Assembly: GCA_051414805.1 (NCBI GenBank)
Contig: CP166702.1
Coordinates: 3,720,001 to 3,784,000 of the forward strand
Length of the DNA: 64,000 nucleotides
Reading direction: 5' to 3'
DNA from: Xenophilus sp003671765
Lineage (GTDB): Bacteria; Pseudomonadota; Gammaproteobacteria; Burkholderiales; Burkholderiaceae_C
Shown piece by piece: positions 1 through 8,994 of this stretch. Positions within the stretch are counted from its first letter, which is position 1. Every line of letters starts with the position of its first letter. A program made the position numbers and the translations under genes. Below the pieces are notes generated by a model, which was not told the origin of the DNA, ran no database searches, and saw nothing but the letters and a program-made list of their open reading frames with translations.

Positions 1-17
1 AGGAGACTCTGGGTCAT
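1..17 (-). CDS. fliO: Possible start of fliO (partial)
   Basis: An ATG on the minus strand lies 21 bases after the fliN stop and opens a frame reading M-T-Q-S-L before the window ends. In flagellar export operons fliO normally follows fliN, and FliO proteins often begin with a short polar stretch before a membrane helix. Only five codons are visible, so this rests on gene order. Confidence 0.35.
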
Positions 18-37
18 GGCAGGCTGTCGACGGTGCC

Positions 38-403
38 TCAACCCGCGCCGTTCATGCGGCGCAGGCGCTCCGACGGCGTGACCACGTCGGTCAGCCGGAT
101 GCCGAAGCGGTTGTTGACCATGACCACCTCGCCGCGCGCGACCAGGTAGCCGTTGACCAGCACGTCCATCGGCTCGCCCGCGAGCGCGTCCAGTTCGATC
201 ACCGAGCCCTGCGCGAGCTGCAGCACGTGCTTGATCGGCACCTTCTTGCGGCCCAGTTCCACCGACAGTTGCACCGGGATGTCGAGCACCCGGCCGATGT
301 CCTGCACCGCCGCGGCGGCACCGGCGTCGGCGGCGGCGACGTCTTCCAGGGGTTGCGCCCAGGCGGCCTGCTCTGGCTGCAGTGCGGACGGGTCAATGGA
401 CAT
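38..403 (-). CDS. fliN: Flagellar motor switch protein FliN
   Basis: FliN forms the base of the cytoplasmic C-ring with FliM and docks the FliH-FliI export ATPase. The 121-residue product has an acidic, Ala-rich N-terminus and a SpoA domain at about residues 41-113, including the typical VxLxxELGRKKVPIKHVL and VNGYLVARGEVV stretches. The ATG at 403 is chosen over one 20 codons upstream because family members start close to this point and the longer form would run deep into fliM. It overlaps the fliM stop by 11 bases, suggesting translational coupling. Length is normal for the family. Confidence 0.95.
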   Translation of the reverse strand: MSIDPSALQPEQAAWAQPLEDVAAADAGAAAAVQDIGRVLDIPVQLSVELGRKKVPIKHVLQLAQGSVIELDALAGEPMDVLVNGYLVARGEVVMVNNRFGIRLTDVVTPSERLRRMNGAG

Positions 404-1397
404 GCTTTTCTCCAAGCCAATGGGGCTGATCGCTGTGCAGCGGATGCTCCACACGCAGGGCATAGCGGCCCTCGTGGGTGCCGTAGCTGCAGGCGAAGAC
501 GGGGGTGCCCTCCACGGTCGCCGCGATCAGCGGCAACCTGTCGAGCTGAATGAAGTCGCCGGGCTTCATGCCCAGCACCTGGGCCACGGTGAGTTCCGGG
601 CGGGCCAGTTCGGCGACGAGCGCCACCTCCACCTGCTGCAATTCGCGCGACAGCAGCGAGACCCAGCGGCGGTCTTCGGCCAGCGCACTGGCCTGCTGCG
701 GGCCATACAGGAGGTCGCGCAGCGGTTCGAGCACGCCATAGGGCTTGCAGATGTGGATCGCGCCGGCGAAGCCGCCCATCACGATGTCCACGCTGGTCAC
801 CACCGTCATCTCGGCAGGTGCGGCGATCGACGCGAACTGCGGATGCGTCTCCGAACGCTGGTGCACCAGGCTGAGCGGATAGATCTCGCGCCAGGCCTCG
901 TCGTAGGCCGCGCACACCACCTGCACCAGGCGCTGGATCACGCGCTGCTCGGCCGGGGAGAAATCGCGTCCCTCCATCGAGGCCTGCAGGTTGCCGTTGC
1001 CGCCGTACATGAGGTCCACGGTCGCGCCAACCACCGGCGCCTCGAAGGCCACCAGCACGCTGCCGCGCAGCGGCTGCAAGGCCGCGACGTTGAGGCTCGA
1101 CGGGCCGTCGAGCTTCTGCAGGAATTCGCCGAAGCGCATCACCGCCAGCGGCAGGACGCTCACGTCCGCACTGCGGCGCAGCAGCTGGAACAGGCCCTGC
1201 CGCAGGTGACGCTGGAAGCGCTCGTTCACGATGTCCAGCGTCGGCATCGGCCGGCGCACCCAGCGCTGCTCGGTGGACAGGTTGAAGTCGCGCACCGCGG
1301 CTTCGGCCATGCGCTCGACCGCGTCGGCGCCGGCCGGGGCATCGGCCGCCATGCCGGTCTCGTGAAGCTCGCTCATCGCTGCGGCCGCCTCGCTCAC
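393..1397 (-). CDS. fliM: Flagellar motor switch protein FliM
   Basis: FliM is the CheY-P-binding component of the flagellar C-ring and sets rotation direction. The 334-residue product shows the CheC-like middle domain with TLDIVNERFQR near the start, a typical GxxVDLMYGGNG stretch, and a C-terminal SpoA domain ending in HEGRYALRVEH. The start is a GTG whose bases overlap the fliL stop by 4; an in-frame ATG lies seven codons downstream at 1376 and is an alternative. It lies in the fliF-to-fliN transcription unit, where switch and export genes are made together. Confidence 0.96.
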   Translation of the reverse strand: MSEAAAAMSELHETGMAADAPAGADAVERMAEAAVRDFNLSTEQRWVRRPMPTLDIVNERFQRHLRQGLFQLLRRSADVSVLPLAVMRFGEFLQKLDGPSSLNVAALQPLRGSVLVAFEAPVVGATVDLMYGGNGNLQASMEGRDFSPAEQRVIQRLVQVVCAAYDEAWREIYPLSLVHQRSETHPQFASIAAPAEMTVVTSVDIVMGGFAGAIHICKPYGVLEPLRDLLYGPQQASALAEDRRWVSLLSRELQQVEVALVAELARPELTVAQVLGMKPGDFIQLDRLPLIAATVEGTPVFACSYGTHEGRYALRVEHPLHSDQPHWLGEKHVH

Positions 1398-1978
1398 TGG
1401 ACGATGAAGGACGAGAACAGCACGGCGTTGACCGGCGAGGCCGGCGCCTTGCGGGCCTTGCGGCGCGGTGGCTCGTCCTCGTCGTCGGCGTCCTTCGCCT
1501 TGCGCGATGCCTTGGGCACCTCGTAGCCGAGCGCCTTGGCGACTTCGACCTGCACATCCTGCGCCAGCTTTTCCTTGCCGTCGCGCTTGAGCAGTTCTTC
1601 GGAGGTGCGCTGCGTGAGGAGCAGCAGCACGCTGCTGCGCACGGCCGGCATCATCGCCTTCAACTGGTCCGCCGCCTTCGCGTCGACCAGGTCGAGCGTG
1701 ATGCCCACCTGTGCCACGCGCTCGCCGCCCGGATCGGCCAGGTTGACGACCATGTTCTCCAGCGCGAGGTAGTTGGGCGACGCCGGCTTCTTCGCCGAGG
1801 CATGGGCGTCCTCTTCGTCGTCCTCGACATGCGCCTTCCTGGACTGCAGGTAGAACCAGCCCCCGCCGCCTGCGCCGCCCAGCAGGACGACGAGCGCCAG
1901 CACGACGAGGAGGAGCTTGCTCTTGCCCTTGCTCTTGCCGGGCGCGGCGGCGGTGGGATCCGCGGTGGTGGCTGACAC
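1394..1978 (-). CDS. fliL: Flagellar basal body-associated protein FliL
   Basis: FliL surrounds the stator units and supports torque and stator stability. The 194-residue product has a Ser/Lys-rich cytoplasmic tail, one membrane helix at about residues 21-44, an acidic/Lys linker, and a periplasmic domain starting near YLALENMVVNL. A second charged insert (DADDEDEPPRRKARK) sits before the C-terminus, longer than in many relatives. The start is GTG, preceded by a good GAAGGAA ribosome site. It overlaps fliM by 4 bases. Confidence 0.93.
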   Translation of the reverse strand: MSATTADPTAAAPGKSKGKSKLLLVVLALVVLLGGAGGGGWFYLQSRKAHVEDDEEDAHASAKKPASPNYLALENMVVNLADPGGERVAQVGITLDLVDAKAADQLKAMMPAVRSSVLLLLTQRTSEELLKRDGKEKLAQDVQVEVAKALGYEVPKASRKAKDADDEDEPPRRKARKAPASPVNAVLFSSFIVQ

Positions 1979-2128
1979 GGTGTTTCCTTCAACGAGGCGG
2001 GCCCCGCCCGCACGGCATGGCGCCCGAATGGAAGGAATTATTCGTTTCCACGCCTCGCCGGAGACGCGGAAAAGCGCCAGAAAAACCCCGCTTCACCACG
2101 CTTGCGGCCGTCTGCCGCAGGCGCCGCT
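1979..2128 (-). other. fliK-fliL intergenic gap
   Basis: This 150-base gap separates the fliK stop from the fliL GTG, while most neighbouring junctions in the operon overlap. It contains a short AT-richer segment around 2035-2050. I see no convincing terminator or sigma-28 motif, so whether fliL has its own promoter is unresolved. Confidence 0.4.
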
Positions 2129-3562
2129 TCAGGCGTAGACGTCGACGCCGCCACGCCGCAGTGCCCGCGGCGTGGCGGGTGCGGCCGCCTCCGGGACGGG
2201 CGTGGCTGCCGCGCCGGCGGCGCGCACGGGCCCGTCGGCCTCGCGCGCCGCCCCGCCCTCGCGCCCGGCCGAACCCGCGCCGACGCTCACCTGGCCGAGC
2301 ACCAGCCCGCTGCCGCCCAACAGTTGCTCGAGCTGCGCCAGCGAATCGCCGATGAGCTGGCGCGCCTGCGCCTGCTCGCTGCGGAACGCCACATGGGCTT
2401 CGTTGCCCTGCACCTGGACGCTGACGGACACCGCGGCGCCAGCCGGCCCCTGCACGGTGAGTTCCGCGCCCTGTGTCTTCTGGCCGAGCCACCAGCTGAT
2501 CTGATCGGCCAGCGCGCCGGCGAACTCTGCCGCCCCCGCGGGAGTCGCCGCCGGCACCGGCTGCGCCGTCGACACGCCCGAGCCCGCAGGCGCCGCCATG
2601 CTCGGCGCCAACAGCGCGTCGGACGAGGCCGGTTGGCCTGCGTCGCGCTCGCGAGGACCGCCCAGGGTGCCCGTCGCCGCAGCCATCGGCGCCAGCCCCG
2701 CCGCGAAGAGCGACTCGGCGTGCACCGCGTTCGCGAACCGCGCGGCCAGCATGTCGCCGCGCTCGACGCCTTCATGGGCCGCCTGGCGCGAAAGGTCGGC
2801 AGCGGTGTTGGCAGCGACCGTGATGCTGCCGCCGTACGGCCCCGGCCGGTCGATGGCCTGGGTCGCGGTGGCGCCACGCGCCGTCACCGCTGGCGGCAGC
2901 ACGGTGCCGAAGCGCGAACCACCCGCCGCAGCTGCCGCGGCCGCCCCCGGCGTGCCGGTCTGCGCGGCAGACAGGGCGTCCACGGGCTTTGCCGCGCGAG
3001 CCGGCGGAGTCGGCCTGCCGTCGGCGTCACCGGCCATGGCGGCCAGGTCGGGCGTCACCGCGGGGGCCGGCCCCTGCGGCATCGCATCTGCGCCCGCACC
3101 GGGGCCGGCCACCGGTGCGGCGGGCAGGCCCGCCGAGCCCGCTGTTGCGGCCCCGGCGCGAAGCCGGGCCGCGCGCCCTGCCCCACCGGTGGCTCCCGCC
3201 GCGGCGGCAGCATCGGTGCCGCTCTCCGGTGCCACGTCCTGAGGTCGGCCCGACGACAGCGCACTCTGCGTCAGCAGCAAGGCCAGGGCCGGGTCGGGCA
3301 CCGCCGCCACCGCGCTCGACGGCTGTGTTTCGTCCGGCGACGGCGCGCGCCGATCGGACGCGGCACCGGGGGGCGTCGGCATGCCGGCCGCATCGGCGTC
3401 CGCCTCGCCGTCGCGAGACGGCGTGTCGATCTGGCGTGCACTGGTGAGCGCATCGGCGAAGGCCGCGCCGGAGGCGGGTTCGCCGGCACCGGCCGTCGCC
3501 GCCGGCATCGCCGCGGCGAGCGGCGCCACCGGTGCGCTGCTGCCGAGCGCCTGCGCGCTCAT
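2129..3562 (-). CDS. fliK: Flagellar hook-length control protein FliK
   Basis: FliK is a secreted ruler that measures hook length and switches export specificity through FlhB. The 477-residue product is mostly Ala/Gly/Pro-rich low-complexity sequence, as expected for the extended N-terminal ruler. A compact conserved domain at about residues 365-440 contains ELTVQGPAGAAVSVSVQVQGNEAHVAFRS in segments typical of Flg_hook proteins. It overlaps fliJ by 4 bases. The assignment rests on that domain plus position; the N-terminal part has no recognisable similarity, which is normal. Confidence 0.9.
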   Translation of the reverse strand: MSAQALGSSAPVAPLAAAMPAATAGAGEPASGAAFADALTSARQIDTPSRDGEADADAAGMPTPPGAASDRRAPSPDETQPSSAVAAVPDPALALLLTQSALSSGRPQDVAPESGTDAAAAAGATGGAGRAARLRAGAATAGSAGLPAAPVAGPGAGADAMPQGPAPAVTPDLAAMAGDADGRPTPPARAAKPVDALSAAQTGTPGAAAAAAAGGSRFGTVLPPAVTARGATATQAIDRPGPYGGSITVAANTAADLSRQAAHEGVERGDMLAARFANAVHAESLFAAGLAPMAAATGTLGGPRERDAGQPASSDALLAPSMAAPAGSGVSTAQPVPAATPAGAAEFAGALADQISWWLGQKTQGAELTVQGPAGAAVSVSVQVQGNEAHVAFRSEQAQARQLIGDSLAQLEQLLGGSGLVLGQVSVGAGSAGREGGAAREADGPVRAAGAAATPVPEAAAPATPRALRRGGVDVYA

Positions 3563-4023
3563 CCCGCGAACCCGGCCAGGCCGCCGTTCGAGAGCCGCCG
3601 GTGCTGCGCGGCAGCCAGCTCGTCGGACTGCTTCTGTTCGCGGCGCTGGCGCAGCAGTTGGTCCTCGCGCTCACGCTGCGCCTGCACCTGGCGCAAGGAC
3701 TCCAGGCGCGCCTCCGCCGCTCGGACGACCTCGGCCTCCTGCGCCACCCGCGCCGCCTGCTCGGCAACGACCGAGGTCTGCAGCCGCATCGCATGCACGA
3801 GGCGCTCCATGAACTGGTAGTGGTGGCGCATGATCTCCGGTGCGCAGCGGCCGGATTGCGCACCCCAGCGCGAGGTCGTTTCCTGCGCGTACGCCTCGAG
3901 CTGGTCGAGCTGCAGCTGCGCGCCCACCCATTGCTGGCGTGCCTGGCTCAGCGCCTGCGCCAGCGTGTCCCGCTTGTGCGTCGCCAGCTCGATGGCGAGT
4001 TGCATTGCGTCGTTGTTCGTCAT
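3559..4023 (-). CDS. fliJ: Flagellar export protein FliJ
   Basis: FliJ is a coiled-coil stalk-like component of the FliI ATPase complex and escorts export chaperones. The 154-residue product is almost entirely charged helix (LATHKRDTLAQALSQARQQW, then many R/E/Q heptads), the expected antiparallel coiled coil. The frame stays open far upstream, but the ATG at 4023 (MTNNDAMQ) gives the family's usual length and lies just after the fliI stop. It ends by overlapping fliK. Confidence 0.93.
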   Translation of the reverse strand: MTNNDAMQLAIELATHKRDTLAQALSQARQQWVGAQLQLDQLEAYAQETTSRWGAQSGRCAPEIMRHHYQFMERLVHAMRLQTSVVAEQAARVAQEAEVVRAAEARLESLRQVQAQREREDQLLRQRREQKQSDELAAAQHRRLSNGGLAGFAG

Positions 4024-4043
4024 GGCCCTCTTATCCTGCCGCC

Positions 4044-5447
4044 TCAGGCGGCCTTGTCCTCGACCGTGTGCCGCAGTCCCTGGATGCTGCCGGCCAGCGA
4101 TGCGCCCTCGTGCATGCCTTGCTGAAGAAAACCCACCATGCCCGGCTGGCGGGCGATCGCCTCGTCGAGCTGGGGGTCGCTGCCTGGCGCATACGCGCCC
4201 AGCCGGACCAGGTCGCGGCTCTTGCGGTAGCGCGAATACACCGCCCTGAAGCGCCGAGCGGCCTCCAGGTGCGGGCCGTCCACCACGTTGTGCATGACGC
4301 GCGAAGCCGACTGTTCGATGTCGATCGCCGGGAAATGCGCCTCTTCGGCCAGCGCACGCGACAGCACGATGTGTCCGTCCAGGATGGCGCGCGCGGCGTC
4401 GGCGATCGGGTCCTGCTGGTCGTCGCCTTCGGACAGCACGGTGTAGAAGGCGGTGATCGAACCCACGCCGTTGAGCCCGTTGCCGCTGCGCTCCACCAGC
4501 TGCGGCAGCTTGGCGAAGCACGACGGCGGGTAGCCCTTGGTGGCAGGTGGTTCGCCGATCGCCAGCGCGATCTCGCGCTGCGCCATCGCATAGCGGGTCA
4601 GCGAGTCCATGAGCAGCAGCACGTGCGCTCCGCGATCACGAAAGTGCTCCGCGATGCCGGTGGCATAGGCCGCGCCCTGCATGCGCAGCAGCGGCGGTGC
4701 GTCGGCCGGCGCCGCCACGACGATGGAGCGCGCGCGGCCGTCGGCCCCGAGGATGTCCTCGATGAATTCCTTGACCTCGCGGCCACGTTCCCCGATGAGG
4801 CCGACGACGATGACATCGGCGCGCGTGTAGCGGGCCATCATGCCCAGCAGCACGCTCTTGCCCACGCCCGAGCCGGCGAACAGGCCGATGCGCTGGCCAC
4901 GCCCGACCGTCAGCAGGGCGTTGATCGCGCGCACACCGGTGTCCAGCGGCTCGCGCACCGGGTCGCGCTCCATGGCGTTGATCGGCGCCCGCTCCAGCGG
5001 CTCGGCCGAGACCTGCGTGAGCGGGCCCTGGTGGTCCAGCGGCACGCCCTGCGGGTCCACCACCCGCCCGAGCAGGCCCGGGCCGACGGGCAGCCGCAGC
5101 ACGCCGCTGCGCACCATCACCTGGCTTTCCGGCTCGCCCAGCCGCGGCAGGGGCACGAAGGCGCTGGCCGGCCGAACGCTGGCACCGCTCGACAGGCCGT
5201 GCACGTCGCCCGCCGGCATCAGGAAGGCGCGATCACCCGAGAAGCCGACCACCTCGGCCAGCACATCCTTCTGGCCCGGCATGCGCACGAGGCACTGCGA
5301 TCCGATGGGCGTGCGCAGCCCCGTGGCTTCGAGCACCAACCCGGCGACGCGGGTGAGCGAACCCTGCACCTCCAGCTGCGGCGAACGCCGCACGCGCGCG
5401 AGGGCGTCATCCATGAAGCGTTGCCAGACGGCGGCCTCAGGCGGCAT
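4044..5447 (-). CDS. fliI: Flagellum-specific ATP synthase FliI
   Basis: FliI is the hexameric ATPase that energises and unloads substrates for the flagellar type III export gate. The 467-residue product has Walker A GSGVGKS at about residues 192-198, a Walker B strand HVLLLMDSL with the following TRYA, and the conserved GERGREVKEF segment. An in-frame ATG five codons upstream (5462) is possible, but the ATG at 5447 has a GAGGAG ribosome site about seven bases before it. It overlaps the end of fliH by 11 bases. Very strong family match. Confidence 0.97.
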   Translation of the reverse strand: MPPEAAVWQRFMDDALARVRRSPQLEVQGSLTRVAGLVLEATGLRTPIGSQCLVRMPGQKDVLAEVVGFSGDRAFLMPAGDVHGLSSGASVRPASAFVPLPRLGEPESQVMVRSGVLRLPVGPGLLGRVVDPQGVPLDHQGPLTQVSAEPLERAPINAMERDPVREPLDTGVRAINALLTVGRGQRIGLFAGSGVGKSVLLGMMARYTRADVIVVGLIGERGREVKEFIEDILGADGRARSIVVAAPADAPPLLRMQGAAYATGIAEHFRDRGAHVLLLMDSLTRYAMAQREIALAIGEPPATKGYPPSCFAKLPQLVERSGNGLNGVGSITAFYTVLSEGDDQQDPIADAARAILDGHIVLSRALAEEAHFPAIDIEQSASRVMHNVVDGPHLEAARRFRAVYSRYRKSRDLVRLGAYAPGSDPQLDEAIARQPGMVGFLQQGMHEGASLAGSIQGLRHTVEDKAA

Positions 5448-6099
5448 GCGAAGGCTCCTCATTCCAGGGAATGTCCAGGCCTAGGCTGCCGACGGCATGC
5501 TCCCAGCGAGCGGCCACGCTCGCGTCGACACGGTTGGCTGCGCTCGACAGCAGGCAGTCGCCATCCGAAAGCGAGGCGTCCACCAGCACGCTCACCGACT
5601 GTTCCGCCAGTTGCGCCTGCAGGGCTGCGCCGAAACGCTCGTGGTCCGCGGGCGACAGGCTCAGGCTGCCGGGCCGCCCATCCTCGAGCAGCAGCTGCAC
5701 CGCCTCCTGCGCCACCTCGGCCAGGCCCTGCGTGCCGGCGGCGAGCTCGCGGCGCAGCACCTGGCGCGCAATGGCGCAGGCGATCTCCAGGCTGCCCCGC
5801 GCGATGTCCTGCTGGGACTGCGCAAGGCCGATGCGCGCGGCATCGAACAGTGCGGCGAAGCGCTGCGCCTGCTCCGCGAGCACCCGGTCGAAGGCCTCCT
5901 GCATCTCGGCACGCACGCGGGCGGTCGCCTCGGCAACGCCGTCGGCATGGCCCTCCGCATAGCCGTGGGAGCGTGCGTCGCGCACGGCTTCGGGGCGGAT
6001 CACCGGCGCCGGTTCCTTGGCGCTGCCCATGCGGGCAAAGGTCCAGGGCGATGCGACGCCCAGGTCTTCGGCGGCAATGAAACGGGAGGTGCGGGTCAT
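5437..6099 (-). CDS. fliH: Flagellar assembly protein FliH
   Basis: FliH binds and regulates the FliI ATPase and tethers it to the C-ring through FliN. The 220-residue product has the usual layout: a polar N-terminus ending in a long helix (YAEGHADGVAEATARVRAEMQ) and a C-terminal globular region with LEIACAIARQVLRREL and WEHAVGSLGLDIPW. It begins 4 bases after the fliG stop and overlaps fliI, indicating cotranscription. Sequence identity within the FliH family is low, so position adds much of the support. Confidence 0.93.
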   Translation of the reverse strand: MTRTSRFIAAEDLGVASPWTFARMGSAKEPAPVIRPEAVRDARSHGYAEGHADGVAEATARVRAEMQEAFDRVLAEQAQRFAALFDAARIGLAQSQQDIARGSLEIACAIARQVLRRELAAGTQGLAEVAQEAVQLLLEDGRPGSLSLSPADHERFGAALQAQLAEQSVSVLVDASLSDGDCLLSSAANRVDASVAARWEHAVGSLGLDIPWNEEPSHAA

Positions 6100-6103
6100 C
6101 GCT

Positions 6104-7093
6104 TCACACCATGCCCGAGCCGCCGCCCAGCACGATCTGCCCGTCGTCGGCGAGCTGGCGAACGGCCTTCAGGATTTCCTTCTGCTGCGCTTCCACCTCG
6201 GCCAGGCGCAACGGACCGCGCGACTCCAGGTCTTCGCGCAGCGACTCGGCGGCGCGCGAGGACATGTTGGACAGGAACTTGTCGCGCAGCGCCGGCGGCG
6301 CGCCCTTGAGCGCCACCACCAGCGTCTCGGAGGCGATCTCCTTGAGCACCAGCTGGATCGACTTGTCGTCGAGCTTGAGCGTGTCCTCGAACACGAACAT
6401 CAGGTCCGCGATCTCCTGCGCCAGGTCGGGGTCGTGGCTGCGGATCGCCTCGACTGCCTGCGTGTCGACGCCGGCACCGAGCATGTTGATCATCCCCGCC
6501 GCGGCCTTGGCGCCGCCGAGCGTCGGCTTGCGCACCTTGGCGCCGCCGGCCAGCATCCGGCCCATGACCTCGTTGAGGTCCTGCAGCGCGGCGGGGTGCA
6601 TGCCTTCGAGCGTCGCCACGCGCAGCAGCACTTCGGCACGGCGCTCCTCGGGCAGTTGCACGAGGATCGACGCCGCGTGGTCGGGCTCCAGGTGCACCAG
6701 GATCGCGGCCACGATCTGCGGGTGTTCAACCTTGAGCACCTCGGCCACCGACGGCGCGTCCATCCAGCGCAGGTTTTCGATGCCAGTGAGTTGCACCGGC
6801 TGCAGGATGCGGTCGACCAGGATCGTCGCCTTCTCCTCGCCGAGCGCACGCTGCAGCACGGCCCGCACGTAGTCGCCGGTGTCGGCGGCGAACAGGCCCT
6901 GCCCGGCCGTGGCGGTCACGAAGCGATCCGCCACCTCGCCCAGGCGGTCGCGCGAGACGACACGGGTTTTGGCGATGGTTTCACCGATCTTCTGCACCTC
7001 GCGCGGAGACAGGTGCCGCAGCACCTCGCCGGCTTCCTGTTCGCCCAGCGACATCAGCAGAATGGCGGCGTCGTTGAGGCCCTGTTCGTCCAT
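6104..7093 (-). CDS. fliG: Flagellar motor switch protein FliG
   Basis: FliG is the torque-generating rotor protein that contacts MotA and anchors the C-ring to FliF. The 329-residue product carries the N-terminal FliF-binding region (AAILLMSLGEQEAGEVLRHL), the middle EHPQ-type motif (KVEHPQIVAAIL) and the C-terminal torque helix segment with charged residues around MFVFEDTLKLDDKSIQLVLKEI. The gene lies between fliF and fliH with short gaps. Confidence 0.97.
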   Translation of the reverse strand: MDEQGLNDAAILLMSLGEQEAGEVLRHLSPREVQKIGETIAKTRVVSRDRLGEVADRFVTATAGQGLFAADTGDYVRAVLQRALGEEKATILVDRILQPVQLTGIENLRWMDAPSVAEVLKVEHPQIVAAILVHLEPDHAASILVQLPEERRAEVLLRVATLEGMHPAALQDLNEVMGRMLAGGAKVRKPTLGGAKAAAGMINMLGAGVDTQAVEAIRSHDPDLAQEIADLMFVFEDTLKLDDKSIQLVLKEIASETLVVALKGAPPALRDKFLSNMSSRAAESLREDLESRGPLRLAEVEAQQKEILKAVRQLADDGQIVLGGGSGMV

Positions 7094-7114
7094 GGTGTGC
7101 CCGGGTCCTCGCGA

Positions 7115-8842
7115 TCAGGGGGTGGCCGCGGCGTCGCCGTTGACCCAGGTCTTCACGATGTTGGCCACGGCCACCGGGTTCTGGCGCGCCATCTGGCGCG
7201 CTCCTTCGAGCCGTGCCTGCTCGGGCACCTCGCTGCTCGCCGTGCCGGGAAGGCGCTCGACTTGGGGACCTGCCAGGGCCGGGCGCTGCGGTTCGTCGGC
7301 GATCAGGGCGCTCAGCTGCGCGCCTTGCGCCGGCGCCACCGGCGCGGGCCGCTGGCTGGCCAGCGCCTTCATGCCGGGCCGCACGAAACCGAAGAGCACC
7401 ACCACACCCAGCAGTGCGAGGGCGACGGGCCAGGCCAGGCCGCGCACCATGTCCAGCAGCTCCGGCCGCTTCCACAGGGGCAGCTCGGCCGGGGTGCCGA
7501 CGTCGACCAGGAAGGGTGCGTTCATCAGGTTGACCGAATCGCCGCGCTCCTTGCTGTAGCCGATGCTCTCGCGCACCAGCGCGGTCATCTGCTCGATCTG
7601 CTGCGCCGACAGCGCGGTGGGCGTGGCCTTGCCCTGGGCATCGCCCACGCTGGCGTAGTTCACCACCACGGCCGCGCTCAGCCGGCGCACCTGCCCGGTC
7701 GCGCCGCGCACGGTCTTGACGGTCTTGTCGACCTCGTAGTTGGTCACCGACTCGCGCCGGCCCGGCGGACGCGCTGCCGCGCCGGCGGTGGCGCCGGCAC
7801 CGGCCGTCAGCGGCGCCGCCGCGCCGTTGATGGGGGCGGACGCGGGGCCGGGCGGCTGGTTGGAGGTCGCGCCCGGCACGCCGCCCGGCGCGGCCGCGGC
7901 AGCAGCGGCACCGGTGGTCTCGACGGTCTGCTGGCTGCGCACCGCGCTCACCTCGGCGGCCAGGTTGGGCTTGTGCTCCTCGGAGGTCGCTTCGGTCTGC
8001 GAGAAGTCGACGTCGGCCGTGACCTGCGCCTTGACGTTCTGGCGTCCGACCACCGGCTCCAGGATGTCCAGGATGCGGCGCGTGAGCTGCTGCTCGATCT
8101 GCTGGGTGTAGGCCAGCTGCTGTGCATCGGCCGCGCCGCCTGCACCGGCTTCGCCGACCGTCGACAGCAGCTTGCCGGTGTCGTCGACGACGCTTACCGC
8201 GGCGGGCGTGAGTTCGGGCACGCTGGACGCCACCAGGTGGACGATGCCGGCCACCTGGTTGCGCTCGAGCGTGCGGCCGGGGTAGAGCGACAGCAGCACC
8301 GAAGCGGACGGCTTGAGCTGTTCGCGGAAGAAGCCGTTCTGCTGCGGCAGCGCCAGGTGCACGCGGGCGCTCTGGACCGAGCCCAGCGCCTGGATCGAGC
8401 GCGTGAGCTCGCCCTCCAGCGCACGCTGGAAGCTGAGCTTTTCCTGGAACTGCGTCATGCCGAAGCGGGCGTTGTCCGTCAGCTCGTAGCCGGCCACCGA
8501 CCCCTTGGGCAGGCCCTGCGAGGCCAGGCGCAGGCGCACGTCGTGCACCTTGTCGGCGGGCACCAGCACCGCGCCGCCGCCTTCCGAGTACTTGTAGGGG
8601 ATGTTCATCTGCGCCAGCTGGGCGACGATGGCGCCACCGTCCTTGTCGGCGAGGTTGGTGTAGAGCACGCGCCAGTCCGGCGTGCGGGCCAGGACCAGGG
8701 CGCCGGCCAGAAGAGCGACCATCAGCGCGAGCCCGACGCCCAGTCGCATGCGCTGGGCCGGCGAGAGCGCAGAAAACCTGGAGGACCAGGCGGGCGCGCC
8801 GGGCTCGGCGGAAGCGTTGGCAGTGAGAGCGACGGCGGACAT
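7115..8842 (-). CDS. fliF: Flagellar MS-ring protein FliF
   Basis: FliF forms the inner-membrane MS ring on which the whole flagellum is nucleated. The 575-residue product has two membrane helices, at about residues 33-52 and 468-487, flanking a large periplasmic region with the YscJ/FliF domain (LYTNLADKDGGAIVAQLAQMNIPYKY). The cytoplasmic C-terminus (NPVAVANIVKTWVNGD) is the FliG-binding tail. An Ala/Pro/Gly-rich insert near the middle is typical of this group. It is the first gene of the minus-strand operon and is divergent from fliE. Confidence 0.97.
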   Translation of the reverse strand: MSAVALTANASAEPGAPAWSSRFSALSPAQRMRLGVGLALMVALLAGALVLARTPDWRVLYTNLADKDGGAIVAQLAQMNIPYKYSEGGGAVLVPADKVHDVRLRLASQGLPKGSVAGYELTDNARFGMTQFQEKLSFQRALEGELTRSIQALGSVQSARVHLALPQQNGFFREQLKPSASVLLSLYPGRTLERNQVAGIVHLVASSVPELTPAAVSVVDDTGKLLSTVGEAGAGGAADAQQLAYTQQIEQQLTRRILDILEPVVGRQNVKAQVTADVDFSQTEATSEEHKPNLAAEVSAVRSQQTVETTGAAAAAAAPGGVPGATSNQPPGPASAPINGAAAPLTAGAGATAGAAARPPGRRESVTNYEVDKTVKTVRGATGQVRRLSAAVVVNYASVGDAQGKATPTALSAQQIEQMTALVRESIGYSKERGDSVNLMNAPFLVDVGTPAELPLWKRPELLDMVRGLAWPVALALLGVVVLFGFVRPGMKALASQRPAPVAPAQGAQLSALIADEPQRPALAGPQVERLPGTASSEVPEQARLEGARQMARQNPVAVANIVKTWVNGDAAATP

Positions 8843-8994
8843 GGGCGGCAGGTGGCGTTGAGAGGCGGCATCCGTGCCACCCCGCTGCGTCGGATTATTC
8901 GGGGACGCCCCTTGCGCATAAGGCCGATAAAGCAGCCGTTTTTGCCCTATTTCTCGGGGATCGACCGGGCAGCGCCGGCCCTAGCATCCAGGCC
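8843..8994. promoter_or_regulatory. Divergent fliF / fliE control region
   Basis: This 152-base region must hold the promoters for the large fliF operon (leftward) and for fliE (rightward). Basal-body genes of this class are usually activated by FlhDC with sigma-70. A GCCGATAA octamer at 8923-8930 matches a sigma-28 -10 element, but no CTMAAG -35 lies 14 bases upstream of it, so I do not call a sigma-28 promoter. An AT-rich run occurs around 8936-8955. Confidence 0.5.

Noticed and set aside
2102..3820. Plus-strand open frame antisense to fliK
   Set aside because: Arg/Ala-rich translation typical of a GC-rich shadow, no ribosome site, and fliK fits the operon.
8903..8930. Sigma-28 promoter for fliE
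   Set aside because: The GCCGATAA -10 is perfect, but the bases 14 upstream do not resemble CTMAAG.
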